From the NCBI GenBank assembly GCA_947494205.1, contig CANLUH010000011.1, positions 1 through 64,000 on the forward strand: a DNA stretch of 64,000 nucleotides, given 5' to 3'. The notes below the pieces were generated by a model that searched no databases, had not been told where the DNA came from, and was given only the letters and a program-made list of their open reading frames with translations. Source of the DNA: an uncultured Flavobacteriaceae bacterium (GTDB taxonomy: Bacteria; Bacteroidota; Bacteroidia; Flavobacteriales; Flavobacteriaceae). Position numbers and translations under genes: made by a program. This document shows, piece after piece, positions 36,136 to 45,772 of this stretch. Each line of letters starts with the position of its first letter. The first letter of the stretch is position 1.

Positions 36136-36160
36136 AAAAGTAAGGGGTATCCTTACTTTT
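36136..36160 (-). terminator. Terminator-shaped hairpin upstream of the antiterminator gene
   Basis: AAAAGTAAGG and CCTTACTTTT form a perfect 10-bp stem around a 5-base loop. On the minus strand the second arm runs directly into a T7 tract (total TTTTTTTAC), the layout of an intrinsic terminator. The stem is AT-rich, so its strength is uncertain. No gene on either strand ends near it, so it is either an attenuator in the PKS operon leader or an insulator or operator. Confidence 0.5.
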
Positions 36161-36597
36161 ATTTAACATTTTTAACACCCTATTTTTTTTATAGACGAAG
36201 TGTTTAATTACTAGGTTAAACGAACATTTAATGCCTATTCATTTATCAAAAAAATGCTTCTTTTATTTTGAATTTTGTTCTAAACAAGAAATAATCTACC
36301 ATTTTTATAGGGTATTATTTTTAAATGCTCAAAAAAACATCATTGGTTTATTTATTTTATAATATAAAATAATCAGTTTTTGATTTATAATTTCTCTTTA
36401 TCACATAAATTAATAGTCTCTTTATTATTTAAATTGTGGTAAATACAAATATTCTTAAACTCAGATTTAATTTGTATATTGATGTAATTATTTAATTTTC
36501 TGCTTTTAACCCTCAAAAGTTTTAGCCATCATTTTTATAACAACAAATGTCTTTATTAAGACACTTCCCTAATTGTTGTATACAAAATTCAGAATAC

Positions 36598-36619
36598 ACC
36601 ATTTATACATATAAATGGT
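36598..36619. promoter_or_regulatory. Perfect palindrome, candidate operator upstream of the T9SS/RHS unit
   Basis: ACCATTTATA (36598-36607) and TATAAATGGT (36610-36619) are perfect inverted repeats around a 2-base centre. TACTTTTA at 36622-36629, one base off the TAnnTTTG -7 consensus, follows immediately, 63 bp before the ATG at 36693. The palindrome would cover the -33 region, as expected for a dimeric regulator's site. Confidence 0.45.
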
Positions 36620-36692
36620 TATACTTTTAGTTATTGATAAACAAGAGATTTTATATCTAATTCTCTCTATATATTAATTAAAAACACAAATT

Positions 36693-38465
36693 ATGAATGT
36701 AAAACTACTTCCTACATTATGTATTACTATCTTTTGCTTCTGTATAAAGACAGAGTATAGTTATACACAAAACATGCTAGATACGTCAACATGGACGGTT
36801 AGCTCTGGTTCTGCTACTGGATTTTCAAGAAATGGACAAGTTTCTGAAAATAATAGAGAATATGGCATTGGCCCTTTCGGTAATTCCGAATTAATTTGGA
36901 AAGCCACTCCAGATAGCGCTAATAATGCAGATGGCGGTTGGAATACAGACTACCAAACTATAGATCACACTGAAACATATCGTTTTACTGTTTGGTTAAA
37001 AAAAACGAACTCTAATAGCGGACACTCTTATTTAGGGACTGCTAGTTATAATAATGGAGTACATAGTATTTTAAGACTTAACGGGACAACTAATAGTAAT
37101 CCCTATTTTTGGGTAGGCGATTTACCTCAACTAAATAAATGGTATTTAATTGTTGGATTTGTACATGGTAGTAATTATAATTCTACTATAAATTATGGAG
37201 GAATTTACGATCCTGTATCTGGTAATAAAGTGTCTAATATAACAGATTTTAAGTTTGCACCTACCGCAGTAAATACAAGGCATCGCTCTTATCTATATTA
37301 TGACACTAATACTTCGGACAGACAATACTTCTTTAATCCAAGAATAGATAAGGTAGATGGAAACGAACCAGATATACAAAATCTTTTAGGCTTAAATGAT
37401 ACAGACACAAATTTGTTAGATACTTCTACATGGACCGTTGGCAGTGGAAGCGTTAGTGGTTTCGGAGCAAATGGAGCTGCCTCAGAAAACTATAGAGAAT
37501 TAGGGAAAAATCACGTTGGTGACGATGTTGTACTTTGGAAAGCTGTACCAGATGAAAATAGTAATGGAGATGGAGGCTGGAATACAAGCTACCATAACAT
37601 TAATCATACAAAAACCTATCGCTTTAGTGTTTGGTTAAAAAAAACAAATTCCAATAGTGGACATTCTTATTTAGGGTGCAACAGTACAAATAATATTTTA
37701 CGGTTAAATGGTGTAGTAAATAATAACCCATACTTTTGGGTAGGTGATCTACCTAAACTAAACAGATGGTATCTAGTTGTAGGTTATGTACATAAAAGCA
37801 GCTATACCTCTACAGTTAACTTAGGACGAATATATGATGGTGTAACTGGTGAAGAAGTGGCATCAACTATAGATTATAAATTTAAAAATACCGCAGTTAA
37901 TGTTAGACACCGTTCTTATTTATATTACGATACGAATACATTAGACAGACAATACTTTTATGCTCCGAGAATAGATCCTATTACTGGAAATGAACCTACT
38001 ATTATAGAGTTATTACAAATTAATGAAAACTCTAAGCTTATCTTTAATTATGATTTAGCTGGCAATCAAACTCAGCGTTTTTATTGTGAGGAAGATGGTT
38101 TTTGCTCTCCAACTGCTCCTACAAGTAAAGACATTATAGAAAGTATAAAAACAGATGAAATAACACAATTAGCGCCTAATCCAGAAACTAATGAATCATC
38201 TAATGACACAGCCATTAAAGACTTAAAAATTTACCCAAACCCAACTAATAATAAAGTTACTATTTCTCTCTCTGGAAAAGATTATAGTCTTACTAAATCC
38301 GCAAGTCTATACAATGTAAATGGAGCATTGATACAAAAAATAAATATTACCTCTCCAACTAATCAATTAGATTTTGATTTAAGTAACAAACCTTCGGGAG
38401 TCTATTTTATACATCTACACTTTACCAATGGAAGTATCACTACAAAACGTATTATTAAAAACTAA
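36693..38465 (+). CDS. Secreted two-repeat protein with T9SS sorting domain, companion of the RHS protein
   Basis: This 590-residue protein has a signal peptide (residues 1-26). Two homologous repeats of about 210 residues (about 29-235 and 245-440) each contain LLDTSTWTVGSGS-like, GDGGWNT, YRFSVWLKKTNSNSGHSYLG, NPYFWVGDLP and RHRSYLYYDTNT segments. These look like beta-sandwich, lectin or carbohydrate-binding-type modules, though I cannot name the family. A single YD-like motif (FNYDLAGNQTQRFYC, about 450) resembles one RHS/YD repeat. The C-terminus (about 510-590, starting KIYPNPTNNKVTI) is a type A T9SS sorting domain, so the protein should be exported by T9SS and anchored or released at the surface. 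The next gene starts 12 bp later, so the two are co-transcribed. Confidence 0.85.
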   Translation: MNVKLLPTLCITIFCFCIKTEYSYTQNMLDTSTWTVSSGSATGFSRNGQVSENNREYGIGPFGNSELIWKATPDSANNADGGWNTDYQTIDHTETYRFTVWLKKTNSNSGHSYLGTASYNNGVHSILRLNGTTNSNPYFWVGDLPQLNKWYLIVGFVHGSNYNSTINYGGIYDPVSGNKVSNITDFKFAPTAVNTRHRSYLYYDTNTSDRQYFFNPRIDKVDGNEPDIQNLLGLNDTDTNLLDTSTWTVGSGSVSGFGANGAASENYRELGKNHVGDDVVLWKAVPDENSNGDGGWNTSYHNINHTKTYRFSVWLKKTNSNSGHSYLGCNSTNNILRLNGVVNNNPYFWVGDLPKLNRWYLVVGYVHKSSYTSTVNLGRIYDGVTGEEVASTIDYKFKNTAVNVRHRSYLYYDTNTLDRQYFYAPRIDPITGNEPTIIELLQINENSKLIFNYDLAGNQTQRFYCEEDGFCSPTAPTSKDIIESIKTDEITQLAPNPETNESSNDTAIKDLKIYPNPTNNKVTISLSGKDYSLTKSASLYNVNGALIQKINITSPTNQLDFDLSNKPSGVYFIHLHFTNGSITTKRIIKN

Positions 38466-38477
38466 ACTTCAATTAAA

Positions 38478-41400
38478 ATGAATTTAAAATATACATATAT
38501 AACAATACTGTTTTTATTAGTTGGTTTATTAGGCTTTTCACAAACGCCAGACCATCTTTTAAAAGGTACAGATAATAGTCAAAATATTTCTTCTAAACCT
38601 ATTTTAAGTAGTAATAGACAAATTTCAATTAAAGAGAAAAGTAATACACTAAATGAAGAATCTACAAGTAATACTAACTCTAAATCATCTTCCCAAGTAG
38701 GAAGTACTCCTGCGAGTTTTTCTGTATCTCTATCTGGAGGAGCAACTTATAATATTCCTTTTGCAACACCACCGGGAATAAGAGATATAAGCCCAGATAT
38801 TGGTTTAAACTTTAATAGCCAAGCCTCTAACGGATTAGCCGGATGGGGATGGGGAATCTCTGGACTATCAACAATTAGTAGAGTTTCGTCTACAAAATTT
38901 CATGATGGTTATGTAGACGGTGTTAACTTTAATGCAAATGATAGATTCGCTTTAGATGGGCAAAGACTAATGTTAAAAACAGGAACCTATGGCGCTTCTA
39001 ATTCTGAGTACCAAACAGAAACATACTCGAACATAAAAGTAAAAGCCTATGGTACCTCTCCATATGGATCATCTTATGGACCTTCATATTTTATTGTATT
39101 CTATCCAGATGGTTCAAGAGTGTGGTATGGTAGCGCTGCAAACTCAAGAAGTAGGCTAGAATGGGCTATATTTAGAAAGGTGGATCCGCAAGGCAACATG
39201 ATACAATTTGATTATATTACAGATGGAGAATTGCGAGCTATATCTAAAATTAGATTTGGAAATAGAACCGGTAATGCACCAGTTGAAATAAATTTTGTTT
39301 ATAAGACTAGAAAAAGACCAGAATTATCTTTTGTAAAAGGTTATACCTTTAGAAGAAGTAAAATTTTAGATAGAATAGAAACAAAAGGTAATGATATATT
39401 ATATAGAAAATATGTTTTAACTCACAATGAAACCTCTTTAGGTTATGAGAGAATAACATCTGTAAGAGAATACAATAAATCAAACCAATCATTAACGCCC
39501 ATTAATTTTACTTATGGTACCTCTCCTACTAACCCGCAACCTGATACATACGCTAGTACAGTTTACCCAGGATATAATTACCAAACAGATAATATACTAT
39601 CTGGTGAATTTAATGGAGACGGAAAGTTAGATTTTATACTATATAATAAGAACTCTAGAAATAAACTTCACGTATTCGATAACATATATGAATATTCCTA
39701 TAATAACACAGAGATAGGTAGAACGTACAATGTGTCTAATTTTGATGCTGTTATAGCAAATAACATGCTTAATCATACAGGGAAAAAATTAACACAACAA
39801 GGTATTACACTCATAAAAGAAAGTATTAGTGGTAATACTGGTAATGTAACATTTAAAAGCTATTACCATGGAGCAGTGGGACTGTATTATCATTATACGA
39901 AAACGTGGAATACCTCTACCTATAGCTACGAAAATTATTGTAATAGTACAACACGAAAAAAAATACCTAAAGAATATGTTTCTGGAGATTTTAATGGTGA
40001 TGGTTTAACCGATGTGTTAGCAATTGGTAAACCATATACTTCTAGATACTGCTCAGAATACGATTGTGGCGGTGGCGGAGGAGGTCCATATGATGAAATC
40101 CCTATAACACAACAACATGATGAAAGTGATGAAGACTTTCAATTAAGAGAAAAAGCACATAAAGAAAAACACGAAAATCAATCTGCAGGCAGACCAATAG
40201 AAATTATAGACGAAGAAGATGGCGGCGGCGGCTCATGTTGCACATGTAGCTCATATACTTCAAGCTACAAATACTCGTACTTTATAGACTTAAACAGAAA
40301 CTTAACATCAAACTTTGTTAATGGAGCAGGAAGTTTACAACAAACTATAAAGTCTGATGATAGAGTTCTTGCTGCAGACTTTAATGGAGATGGGAAATCT
40401 AATTTATTTCATTTTACTGAAGGCAAAGTATTTATATATGAACTAAACAGTAATAATCAACTAACATTAATACATACAGAAACAGATAGCTTTATAAAAA
40501 TGGATCGCCCTATTTTATTAGGAGATTATAATGGAGATGGAAAAACAGATTTCCTAGCACCAACAGCTAATAATAGTAAAAACTGGAGATTCTACTTATC
40601 TAGAGGAAGTAATATTTTAAAATACACAAAATATCTTGAATCTATAACTTTTGTGGAAAGTGAAGTTTCTCAGTATTTTAACTATAGTCAAGGCCCAACC
40701 ACAGATGCTATAATAGAATTTAAATTTATAGCTCAAGATATAAATGGTGATGGCAAAACAGACTTAATTAAACATGCTATAGCTAGTGGTTATTATACAA
40801 ACCATCAATATTCCGATGATATTGTAAACATTCACGTCAATACGTTTTCAGAAACAGATAGCACCCCCTCCTTTCAACACACCTCAAATTATGTACAAGC
40901 CAATACTGACATCACCAGATTTGGGCTTCCTATATTTTTAGATTCTAATATGAATACTGATAATATTGAATATGCCTATTTAAGTGCCAATCACTTATCT
41001 GCATACGAATTTGAAGGAGACCACAGAAAAACAGTACAACTAAATCAAATAAATAATAATGGTACATCTCATTTATTAGATTATGCTGGATTAACAAATC
41101 AAGATGACAATGATTATTTACAAATATATTCAGGAAATTACGATGAGATTTACCCATACGTAAATATAAATGTTGCTCGTTCTTTAAAACTTGTTAGTAA
41201 AGTAAGAGAAATTGGAGGTGGTTTTACTAGAACTCAAGATTATAGATATAGTGGAGCTGTATCTCATGCAACTGGTTTAGGATTCTTAGGCTTTAAACAA
41301 GTAAAACAATCTAATCTTCATGGTTATGGCGTACAGCGCCTATGGAATATTACGGATTTTGATATACAAAAACGGGGTGCCTCCATACGAAATTGGATTT

Positions 41401-44400
41401 CTTTAAATTCTTCAAACACTCCAAATACTTACATAAGTAAAACAGATTACACCTATCAAACACAGCTAACGGCAGATAAAATTTTTATTAATGTACAAAA
41501 TCAAACCGTATCTGAAGATGCTCTAGTAGGAGTAACAAGAACAAAGTCTTTTACATATAACTCCTACTATAGTCCAACAAGTATAGTTACAACGTTTCCA
41601 GGAGGCTCAGAAACTATAACGCAGCAATATTATAATAACCCCACGCCTTTTAGTTCTAGTTATACTATTGGTAGACTCACCGAAAAAGCAAATACAAATG
41701 TCTTAAATGGAAATACTTTTAGTAGTACAGAGAAATACTTTTATAGCAATAATCTTATTAATGAAGTAAGACGACAAGGTAATGGCACACCTTGGTTATA
41801 TGAATATTATCAATACGATGTTTTTGGTAATGTACTACAAAAAAGAATTAAAGGCACTGGAATTTCCGATAGGATAGAAAACTTCGAATTTGATACCTCA
41901 GGTAGATATATGACTAAGTCTATTGATGATGAAGGACTAGAAACCTTATATACTTATGATATAGCAACTGGAAACCCAACCAGAGTTACCAATGCTTACA
42001 ACTTACCCGTTAATTATCTCTATGATGATTGGAGCAGAATAACACGAGAGACAAATCATTTAGGAAAATATACTTATACAACTTACGCTAATAGTTCTCT
42101 CTACGGTGCTGGAGGCATGGTAAAAACAATTAATTACAATCAAGGTCAAGATGAAAAAACACATTACAATGCCTTTGGCTGGTTAATGAAACAAGGTATA
42201 TTAAGTATAAATAATAAATGGATTTATAAAAACTATGAATATGATGTAGCAGGAAAGAAACTTAAAGAAAGTGAACCTTATTTTAGTACAGCATCACCAA
42301 CACAATGGAACGAATCTTCTTTCGATAATTATGGAAGAGCCATCTCTCAACAGCTATATACAGGAAGTGTTATAAATACATCCTATGATGGGTTATCGGC
42401 TACGGTGAGCGATGGCACTAAGACTATAACTTCTACAAAAGATGCTCAAGGTAACATTATAAGCATCCAAGATAACGGAGGGACTATTAATTACACCTAT
42501 TATGCAAATAATAAACTAAAGTCTACAGATTATGGAGGTCACGTTATAAATATTAGTATGGATGGCTGGGGAAGAAAAACAGTTTTAAACGATCCCTCTG
42601 CTGGAAATTACACCTATCAATATAATATTCTTGGAGAAATCACTCAAGAAACCACACCAAAAGGTACTACAACATACCAATACAATAGCTTAGGAAAACT
42701 AGTAAATAAAAGTATTGTAGGAGATGAAACAAATCTTGTTACAGATTACGAATACGACGCTACAACTAAACTTTTAAAACACATAGAAGCTATAGATAAC
42801 CAAATAGGGACTCAATACAATTATGATTATTATTACGATAGCACTAAACGTGTTAATAAAGTTACCGAAGACAATGGTACTGCTAGTTTTGAAAAACTGG
42901 TAACCTACGACTCTTTTGGACGTGTTAATAAAGAAACGTACACTACTAATAATCTTTCTACAGGTATAAATAATACAGTTAGTGTAAAAAACGTTTATGA
43001 TGCTGCTACTGGTATTTTAAGAGAAATTAAAGATTTTAATACCAACCTACGTCTATGGAAAATAAATTCTGAAAATGCTAGAGGAAAAGCACTAAGTATC
43101 ACTCTAGGCAATGGTATTACTAAATTAAAAACGTATGATCAATATGGATTTTTATCAAATATTAGCGATCAGAAATTTCAACTCTTCGAATTAGGGACCC
43201 CGCCTCCTCCCCCAATTATAGCTTTAAAAACGGATTATAGTTTTAATGAGCAAAGAGGCATATTAAACAGTAGAAAAAATCATGCATTTACCAATTGGGA
43301 TGAAAGTTTTTCTTACGATAATCTAAATAGATTAACACAAATTAGTGGACCAAATCCTTTACAACAAGAATATGATGGCAGAGGTAGAATAATAAATAAT
43401 TCTATTATTGGAGATTACAATTACAATAGTTCTAATACTTATCGTTTAGAAAATATAGACTTAAACAATCAAGGTGATTTATACTATCAACAAAATAAGC
43501 TACAACAAGTCACCTACAATGCCTTTAAAAAACCTGTTAAAGTGTTTCAAGAAGATAAAGGACGAATAAATTTTGAGTATGGTCCCTTAATGAATAGAAC
43601 GCATGCCTATTATGGAGGTGAGCAAGACGATAAAAACCAAAGGCAATATCATAAACAATATTCAAGTATTATTCCTGTAGAAATAGTTGATGACCTTACA
43701 AATGGAAGTACTAAAATCTTGACTTATATAGGTGGAGATGCCTACAGTGCGCCAATAGTACAAATAAAACAAGAAGGAGGAAGTGCAAATACTATAGATG
43801 AATATCATTATTTACACCGTGACTATTTAGGAAGTATTTTAGCAATCTCTAATTCAAGTACAGAAATTGTAGAACAACGACAATTTGGGGCATGGGGAGT
43901 GACGGATCAGTTTATAGATATAAATGGTAATGCAACATTTTCTCACGACTCCTTAGTAGGAAGAGGTTTTACAGGACATGAACACTTTTTCGATGTCTCT
44001 TTAATTCATATGAATGGTAGAATGTACGATCAAAAATTAGGTCGTTTCTTATCTCCTGACAATTTTATACAAGACCCTTATAGTACTCAAAGTTTTAACC
44101 GCTATGGTTATGTATGGAATAATCCTTTATCATTAAGTGATCCAAGTGGAGAAATTGTTTGGGTAGCAGTTTTAGTAGGTGTAATAGTAGGAGCTGTATC
44201 TGGTGCAGCTGCATATATAGGTCATGCAATACAAACCGGAAATTGGAGCTGGGGAGGCTTTGGTATGGCAATACTCGGTGGTGCCATTATTGGAGGTATT
44301 ACATACGGAATAGCCCCTTCTCTGGTCTGGAGTACTGGCTCACTATTATCTATAGCCGCCTCCGGTTTTGTAGGTGCATTTTTACCCTCTTTCAATATCC

Positions 44401-45173
44401 CCATAGGCGACTGGAATATAAGTATTAGTCCCTCCATTGCATTTGGTAATGCCTCTGGTATAGGTGCTAGTTTAAGTGTTGGCTATAGCGACGGCGATTG
44501 GAGTTTTTCAGCAGGAGTTGGTTTCATGAATTACGGTAACTATAATGGTTTTGGTAACGGAACAGAAATTAGAGCTTCTATATTAGCAGCATACGACGAT
44601 GGTAGAACAGGCTTTTCATTAGGTACAAACTGGTGGAGAGGTGGCCTTGGCGGCGGTACAGATAATTTCCACCAAAGAACTGGAGTGATTGGTTTTAGAA
44701 GCGGAGATTTTAAATTACGTTATGAAAATGATGGCGGATTTGGAATTAAAAATCTAGGTTTGGGAGATAGAGGTGACAGCTACAGAACAGCTGCCTTACA
44801 ATTAGGCATTGGAGATTATTCTGTAGGGTTTAATCTATTTACTGGACGACGAACTTTAAAAGATCAAGAATCTGAATTAAAAGTTCTAAACGAAAAAGGT
44901 AAGTTAGTTAACCCTATAACCAATGAAAAAGGTAAATTTGGAAAAATATTTAAATATGGTTTTGTTAACGAACAAGGTACACCATATCGCTTAGGAGCTT
45001 TAACCTTTGGGTATAAAGGCTATAGAATAGGTGTTAACAGTGAGCATGTACGTCATGCTATACAAACGCGTTTAATTCACGATCATATTGGAGATAGAGC
45101 CTTTAGAAATACTTCACAAGGCTGGAGTGGGTTTATGCAATACAAAACACTAAATACGTTTACATCATGGTAA
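38478..45173 (+). CDS. SpvB/RHS-repeat polymorphic toxin-like secreted protein
   Basis: The protein has 2231 residues. It has a signal peptide (1-22), an SpvB-type N-terminal domain (about 65-330; SFSVSLSGGATYNIPF, GLAGWGWGISGLS), and five FG-GAP/VCBS calcium-loop motifs of the NGDGxxD type at about 376, 503, 634, 682 and 753. A Gly/Cys/acid-rich insert lies at about 525-595. A long run of YD/RHS repeats follows (about 1030-1740), then the conserved RHS core ending GRFLSPDNFIQ...RYGYVWNNPLSLSDPSGE near 1857-1895. The variable 337-residue tail begins with a hydrophobic, Gly-rich stretch (about 1895-1965). It continues with GTNWWRGGLGGG, FKLRYEND and GDSYRTAALQLG, which resembles the polymorphic toxin type 23 family of Bacteroidota. 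It has no T9SS domain of its own. The downstream gene overlaps its stop by 7 bp. Confidence 0.87.
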   Translation: MNLKYTYITILFLLVGLLGFSQTPDHLLKGTDNSQNISSKPILSSNRQISIKEKSNTLNEESTSNTNSKSSSQVGSTPASFSVSLSGGATYNIPFATPPGIRDISPDIGLNFNSQASNGLAGWGWGISGLSTISRVSSTKFHDGYVDGVNFNANDRFALDGQRLMLKTGTYGASNSEYQTETYSNIKVKAYGTSPYGSSYGPSYFIVFYPDGSRVWYGSAANSRSRLEWAIFRKVDPQGNMIQFDYITDGELRAISKIRFGNRTGNAPVEINFVYKTRKRPELSFVKGYTFRRSKILDRIETKGNDILYRKYVLTHNETSLGYERITSVREYNKSNQSLTPINFTYGTSPTNPQPDTYASTVYPGYNYQTDNILSGEFNGDGKLDFILYNKNSRNKLHVFDNIYEYSYNNTEIGRTYNVSNFDAVIANNMLNHTGKKLTQQGITLIKESISGNTGNVTFKSYYHGAVGLYYHYTKTWNTSTYSYENYCNSTTRKKIPKEYVSGDFNGDGLTDVLAIGKPYTSRYCSEYDCGGGGGGPYDEIPITQQHDESDEDFQLREKAHKEKHENQSAGRPIEIIDEEDGGGGSCCTCSSYTSSYKYSYFIDLNRNLTSNFVNGAGSLQQTIKSDDRVLAADFNGDGKSNLFHFTEGKVFIYELNSNNQLTLIHTETDSFIKMDRPILLGDYNGDGKTDFLAPTANNSKNWRFYLSRGSNILKYTKYLESITFVESEVSQYFNYSQGPTTDAIIEFKFIAQDINGDGKTDLIKHAIASGYYTNHQYSDDIVNIHVNTFSETDSTPSFQHTSNYVQANTDITRFGLPIFLDSNMNTDNIEYAYLSANHLSAYEFEGDHRKTVQLNQINNNGTSHLLDYAGLTNQDDNDYLQIYSGNYDEIYPYVNINVARSLKLVSKVREIGGGFTRTQDYRYSGAVSHATGLGFLGFKQVKQSNLHGYGVQRLWNITDFDIQKRGASIRNWISLNSSNTPNTYISKTDYTYQTQLTADKIFINVQNQTVSEDALVGVTRTKSFTYNSYYSPTSIVTTFPGGSETITQQYYNNPTPFSSSYTIGRLTEKANTNVLNGNTFSSTEKYFYSNNLINEVRRQGNGTPWLYEYYQYDVFGNVLQKRIKGTGISDRIENFEFDTSGRYMTKSIDDEGLETLYTYDIATGNPTRVTNAYNLPVNYLYDDWSRITRETNHLGKYTYTTYANSSLYGAGGMVKTINYNQGQDEKTHYNAFGWLMKQGILSINNKWIYKNYEYDVAGKKLKESEPYFSTASPTQWNESSFDNYGRAISQQLYTGSVINTSYDGLSATVSDGTKTITSTKDAQGNIISIQDNGGTINYTYYANNKLKSTDYGGHVINISMDGWGRKTVLNDPSAGNYTYQYNILGEITQETTPKGTTTYQYNSLGKLVNKSIVGDETNLVTDYEYDATTKLLKHIEAIDNQIGTQYNYDYYYDSTKRVNKVTEDNGTASFEKLVTYDSFGRVNKETYTTNNLSTGINNTVSVKNVYDAATGILREIKDFNTNLRLWKINSENARGKALSITLGNGITKLKTYDQYGFLSNISDQKFQLFELGTPPPPPIIALKTDYSFNEQRGILNSRKNHAFTNWDESFSYDNLNRLTQISGPNPLQQEYDGRGRIINNSIIGDYNYNSSNTYRLENIDLNNQGDLYYQQNKLQQVTYNAFKKPVKVFQEDKGRINFEYGPLMNRTHAYYGGEQDDKNQRQYHKQYSSIIPVEIVDDLTNGSTKILTYIGGDAYSAPIVQIKQEGGSANTIDEYHYLHRDYLGSILAISNSSTEIVEQRQFGAWGVTDQFIDINGNATFSHDSLVGRGFTGHEHFFDVSLIHMNGRMYDQKLGRFLSPDNFIQDPYSTQSFNRYGYVWNNPLSLSDPSGEIVWVAVLVGVIVGAVSGAAAYIGHAIQTGNWSWGGFGMAILGGAIIGGITYGIAPSLVWSTGSLLSIAASGFVGAFLPSFNIPIGDWNISISPSIAFGNASGIGASLSVGYSDGDWSFSAGVGFMNYGNYNGFGNGTEIRASILAAYDDGRTGFSLGTNWWRGGLGGGTDNFHQRTGVIGFRSGDFKLRYENDGGFGIKNLGLGDRGDSYRTAALQLGIGDYSVGFNLFTGRRTLKDQESELKVLNEKGKLVNPITNEKGKFGKIFKYGFVNEQGTPYRLGALTFGYKGYRIGVNSEHVRHAIQTRLIHDHIGDRAFRNTSQGWSGFMQYKTLNTFTSW

Positions 45174-45682
45174 AAAAAATTAGTTTCTTATTAATAATAG
45201 TAACATTATTCGTAGGCTGTTCAGGTCATAGAACAGAATATGGGAGAAAAAGATTTGATTATAATCGTTTTTCAACCAAGCCTAATATAAATAATACTAT
45301 TTATAAAATTATTGATACTACGAAACTATACAGATTAATATCTAAAGACTATGACGCATTAAATAAGCAGTTAGACAAAGCATATAGTCTACATTTAAAG
45401 TTTTATAACAATGGTCGTGTAGGTCAATTCTTTAGTTATAATGAAAATGACTTAACATCTTTAGACCCTAAACGTGCTAGAATGGGAATTTACAACTATT
45501 CTAACAATATACTTCATATAGAATATTACCTTGAAACCCCTCAAGGAAATGGCCTAGTAGATTATGAGTTTATTATTGAAAAGAATAAAGACACTCTAAA
45601 ACTGGTAGATAAAGAATATCATTTTAACTATAAAGAAGTAGCGCTAAAAAAAGAATTTTTAATCTATAAACCAGATTGGTAA
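45167..45682 (+). CDS. Small lipoprotein, candidate immunity protein for the RHS toxin
   Basis: This 171-residue protein has a lipoprotein signal (LLIIVTLFVGCSG, lipid-modified Cys near residue 18). The mature part is mixed alpha/beta and of no family I recognise. Its ATG lies inside ATGGTAA at the end of the RHS gene, so the two are translationally coupled. Polymorphic toxin genes are commonly followed directly by their immunity gene, and a periplasm-facing lipoprotein would fit a toxin that acts on the envelope. This role is inferred from position only. Confidence 0.75.
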   Translation: MVKKISFLLIIVTLFVGCSGHRTEYGRKRFDYNRFSTKPNINNTIYKIIDTTKLYRLISKDYDALNKQLDKAYSLHLKFYNNGRVGQFFSYNENDLTSLDPKRARMGIYNYSNNILHIEYYLETPQGNGLVDYEFIIEKNKDTLKLVDKEYHFNYKEVALKKEFLIYKPDW

Positions 45683-45697
45683 AAAACCTTTAAAGAT

Positions 45698-45733
45698 AAA
45701 ACCCGATAAAACGAATTCGTTTTATCGGGTTTT
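45698..45733. terminator. Bidirectional intrinsic terminator
   Basis: AAAACCCGATAAAACG (45698-45713) and its exact complement CGTTTTATCGGGTTTT (45718-45733) form a 16-bp stem with an AATT loop, with A and T tracts on both sides. It separates the RHS unit from the convergent acs gene, and serves both strands. Confidence 0.93.
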
Positions 45734-45772
45734 TATTTTAATGATACTTATAGTACAACATTATGCACTTAA

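Larger units (their letters stand above)
35998..36692. promoter_or_regulatory. AT-rich divergent intergenic region controlling the PKS operon and the RHS unit
   Basis: This 695-bp gene-free stretch separates the antiterminator (minus) from the T9SS/RHS unit (plus). It must hold the promoters for both directions. It contains two copies of TATATTTTGC on the minus strand, a terminator-like hairpin, a short GC-containing hairpin and a palindrome (listed separately). The middle (about 36190-36520) is AT-rich, and I see no conserved ORF in it. Confidence 0.75.

Noticed and set aside
36352-36372. 21-bp palindrome TTATTTTATA-A-TATAAAATAA
   Set aside because: It is composed only of A and T in a very AT-rich stretch, so chance is likely; it is not aligned with a promoter box.
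44159-44428. Overlapping frame inside the RHS tail as a separate small gene
   Set aside because: It is a frame-shifted reading of the hydrophobic tail of the RHS protein, rich in Cys/Arg/Ser with no independent support.
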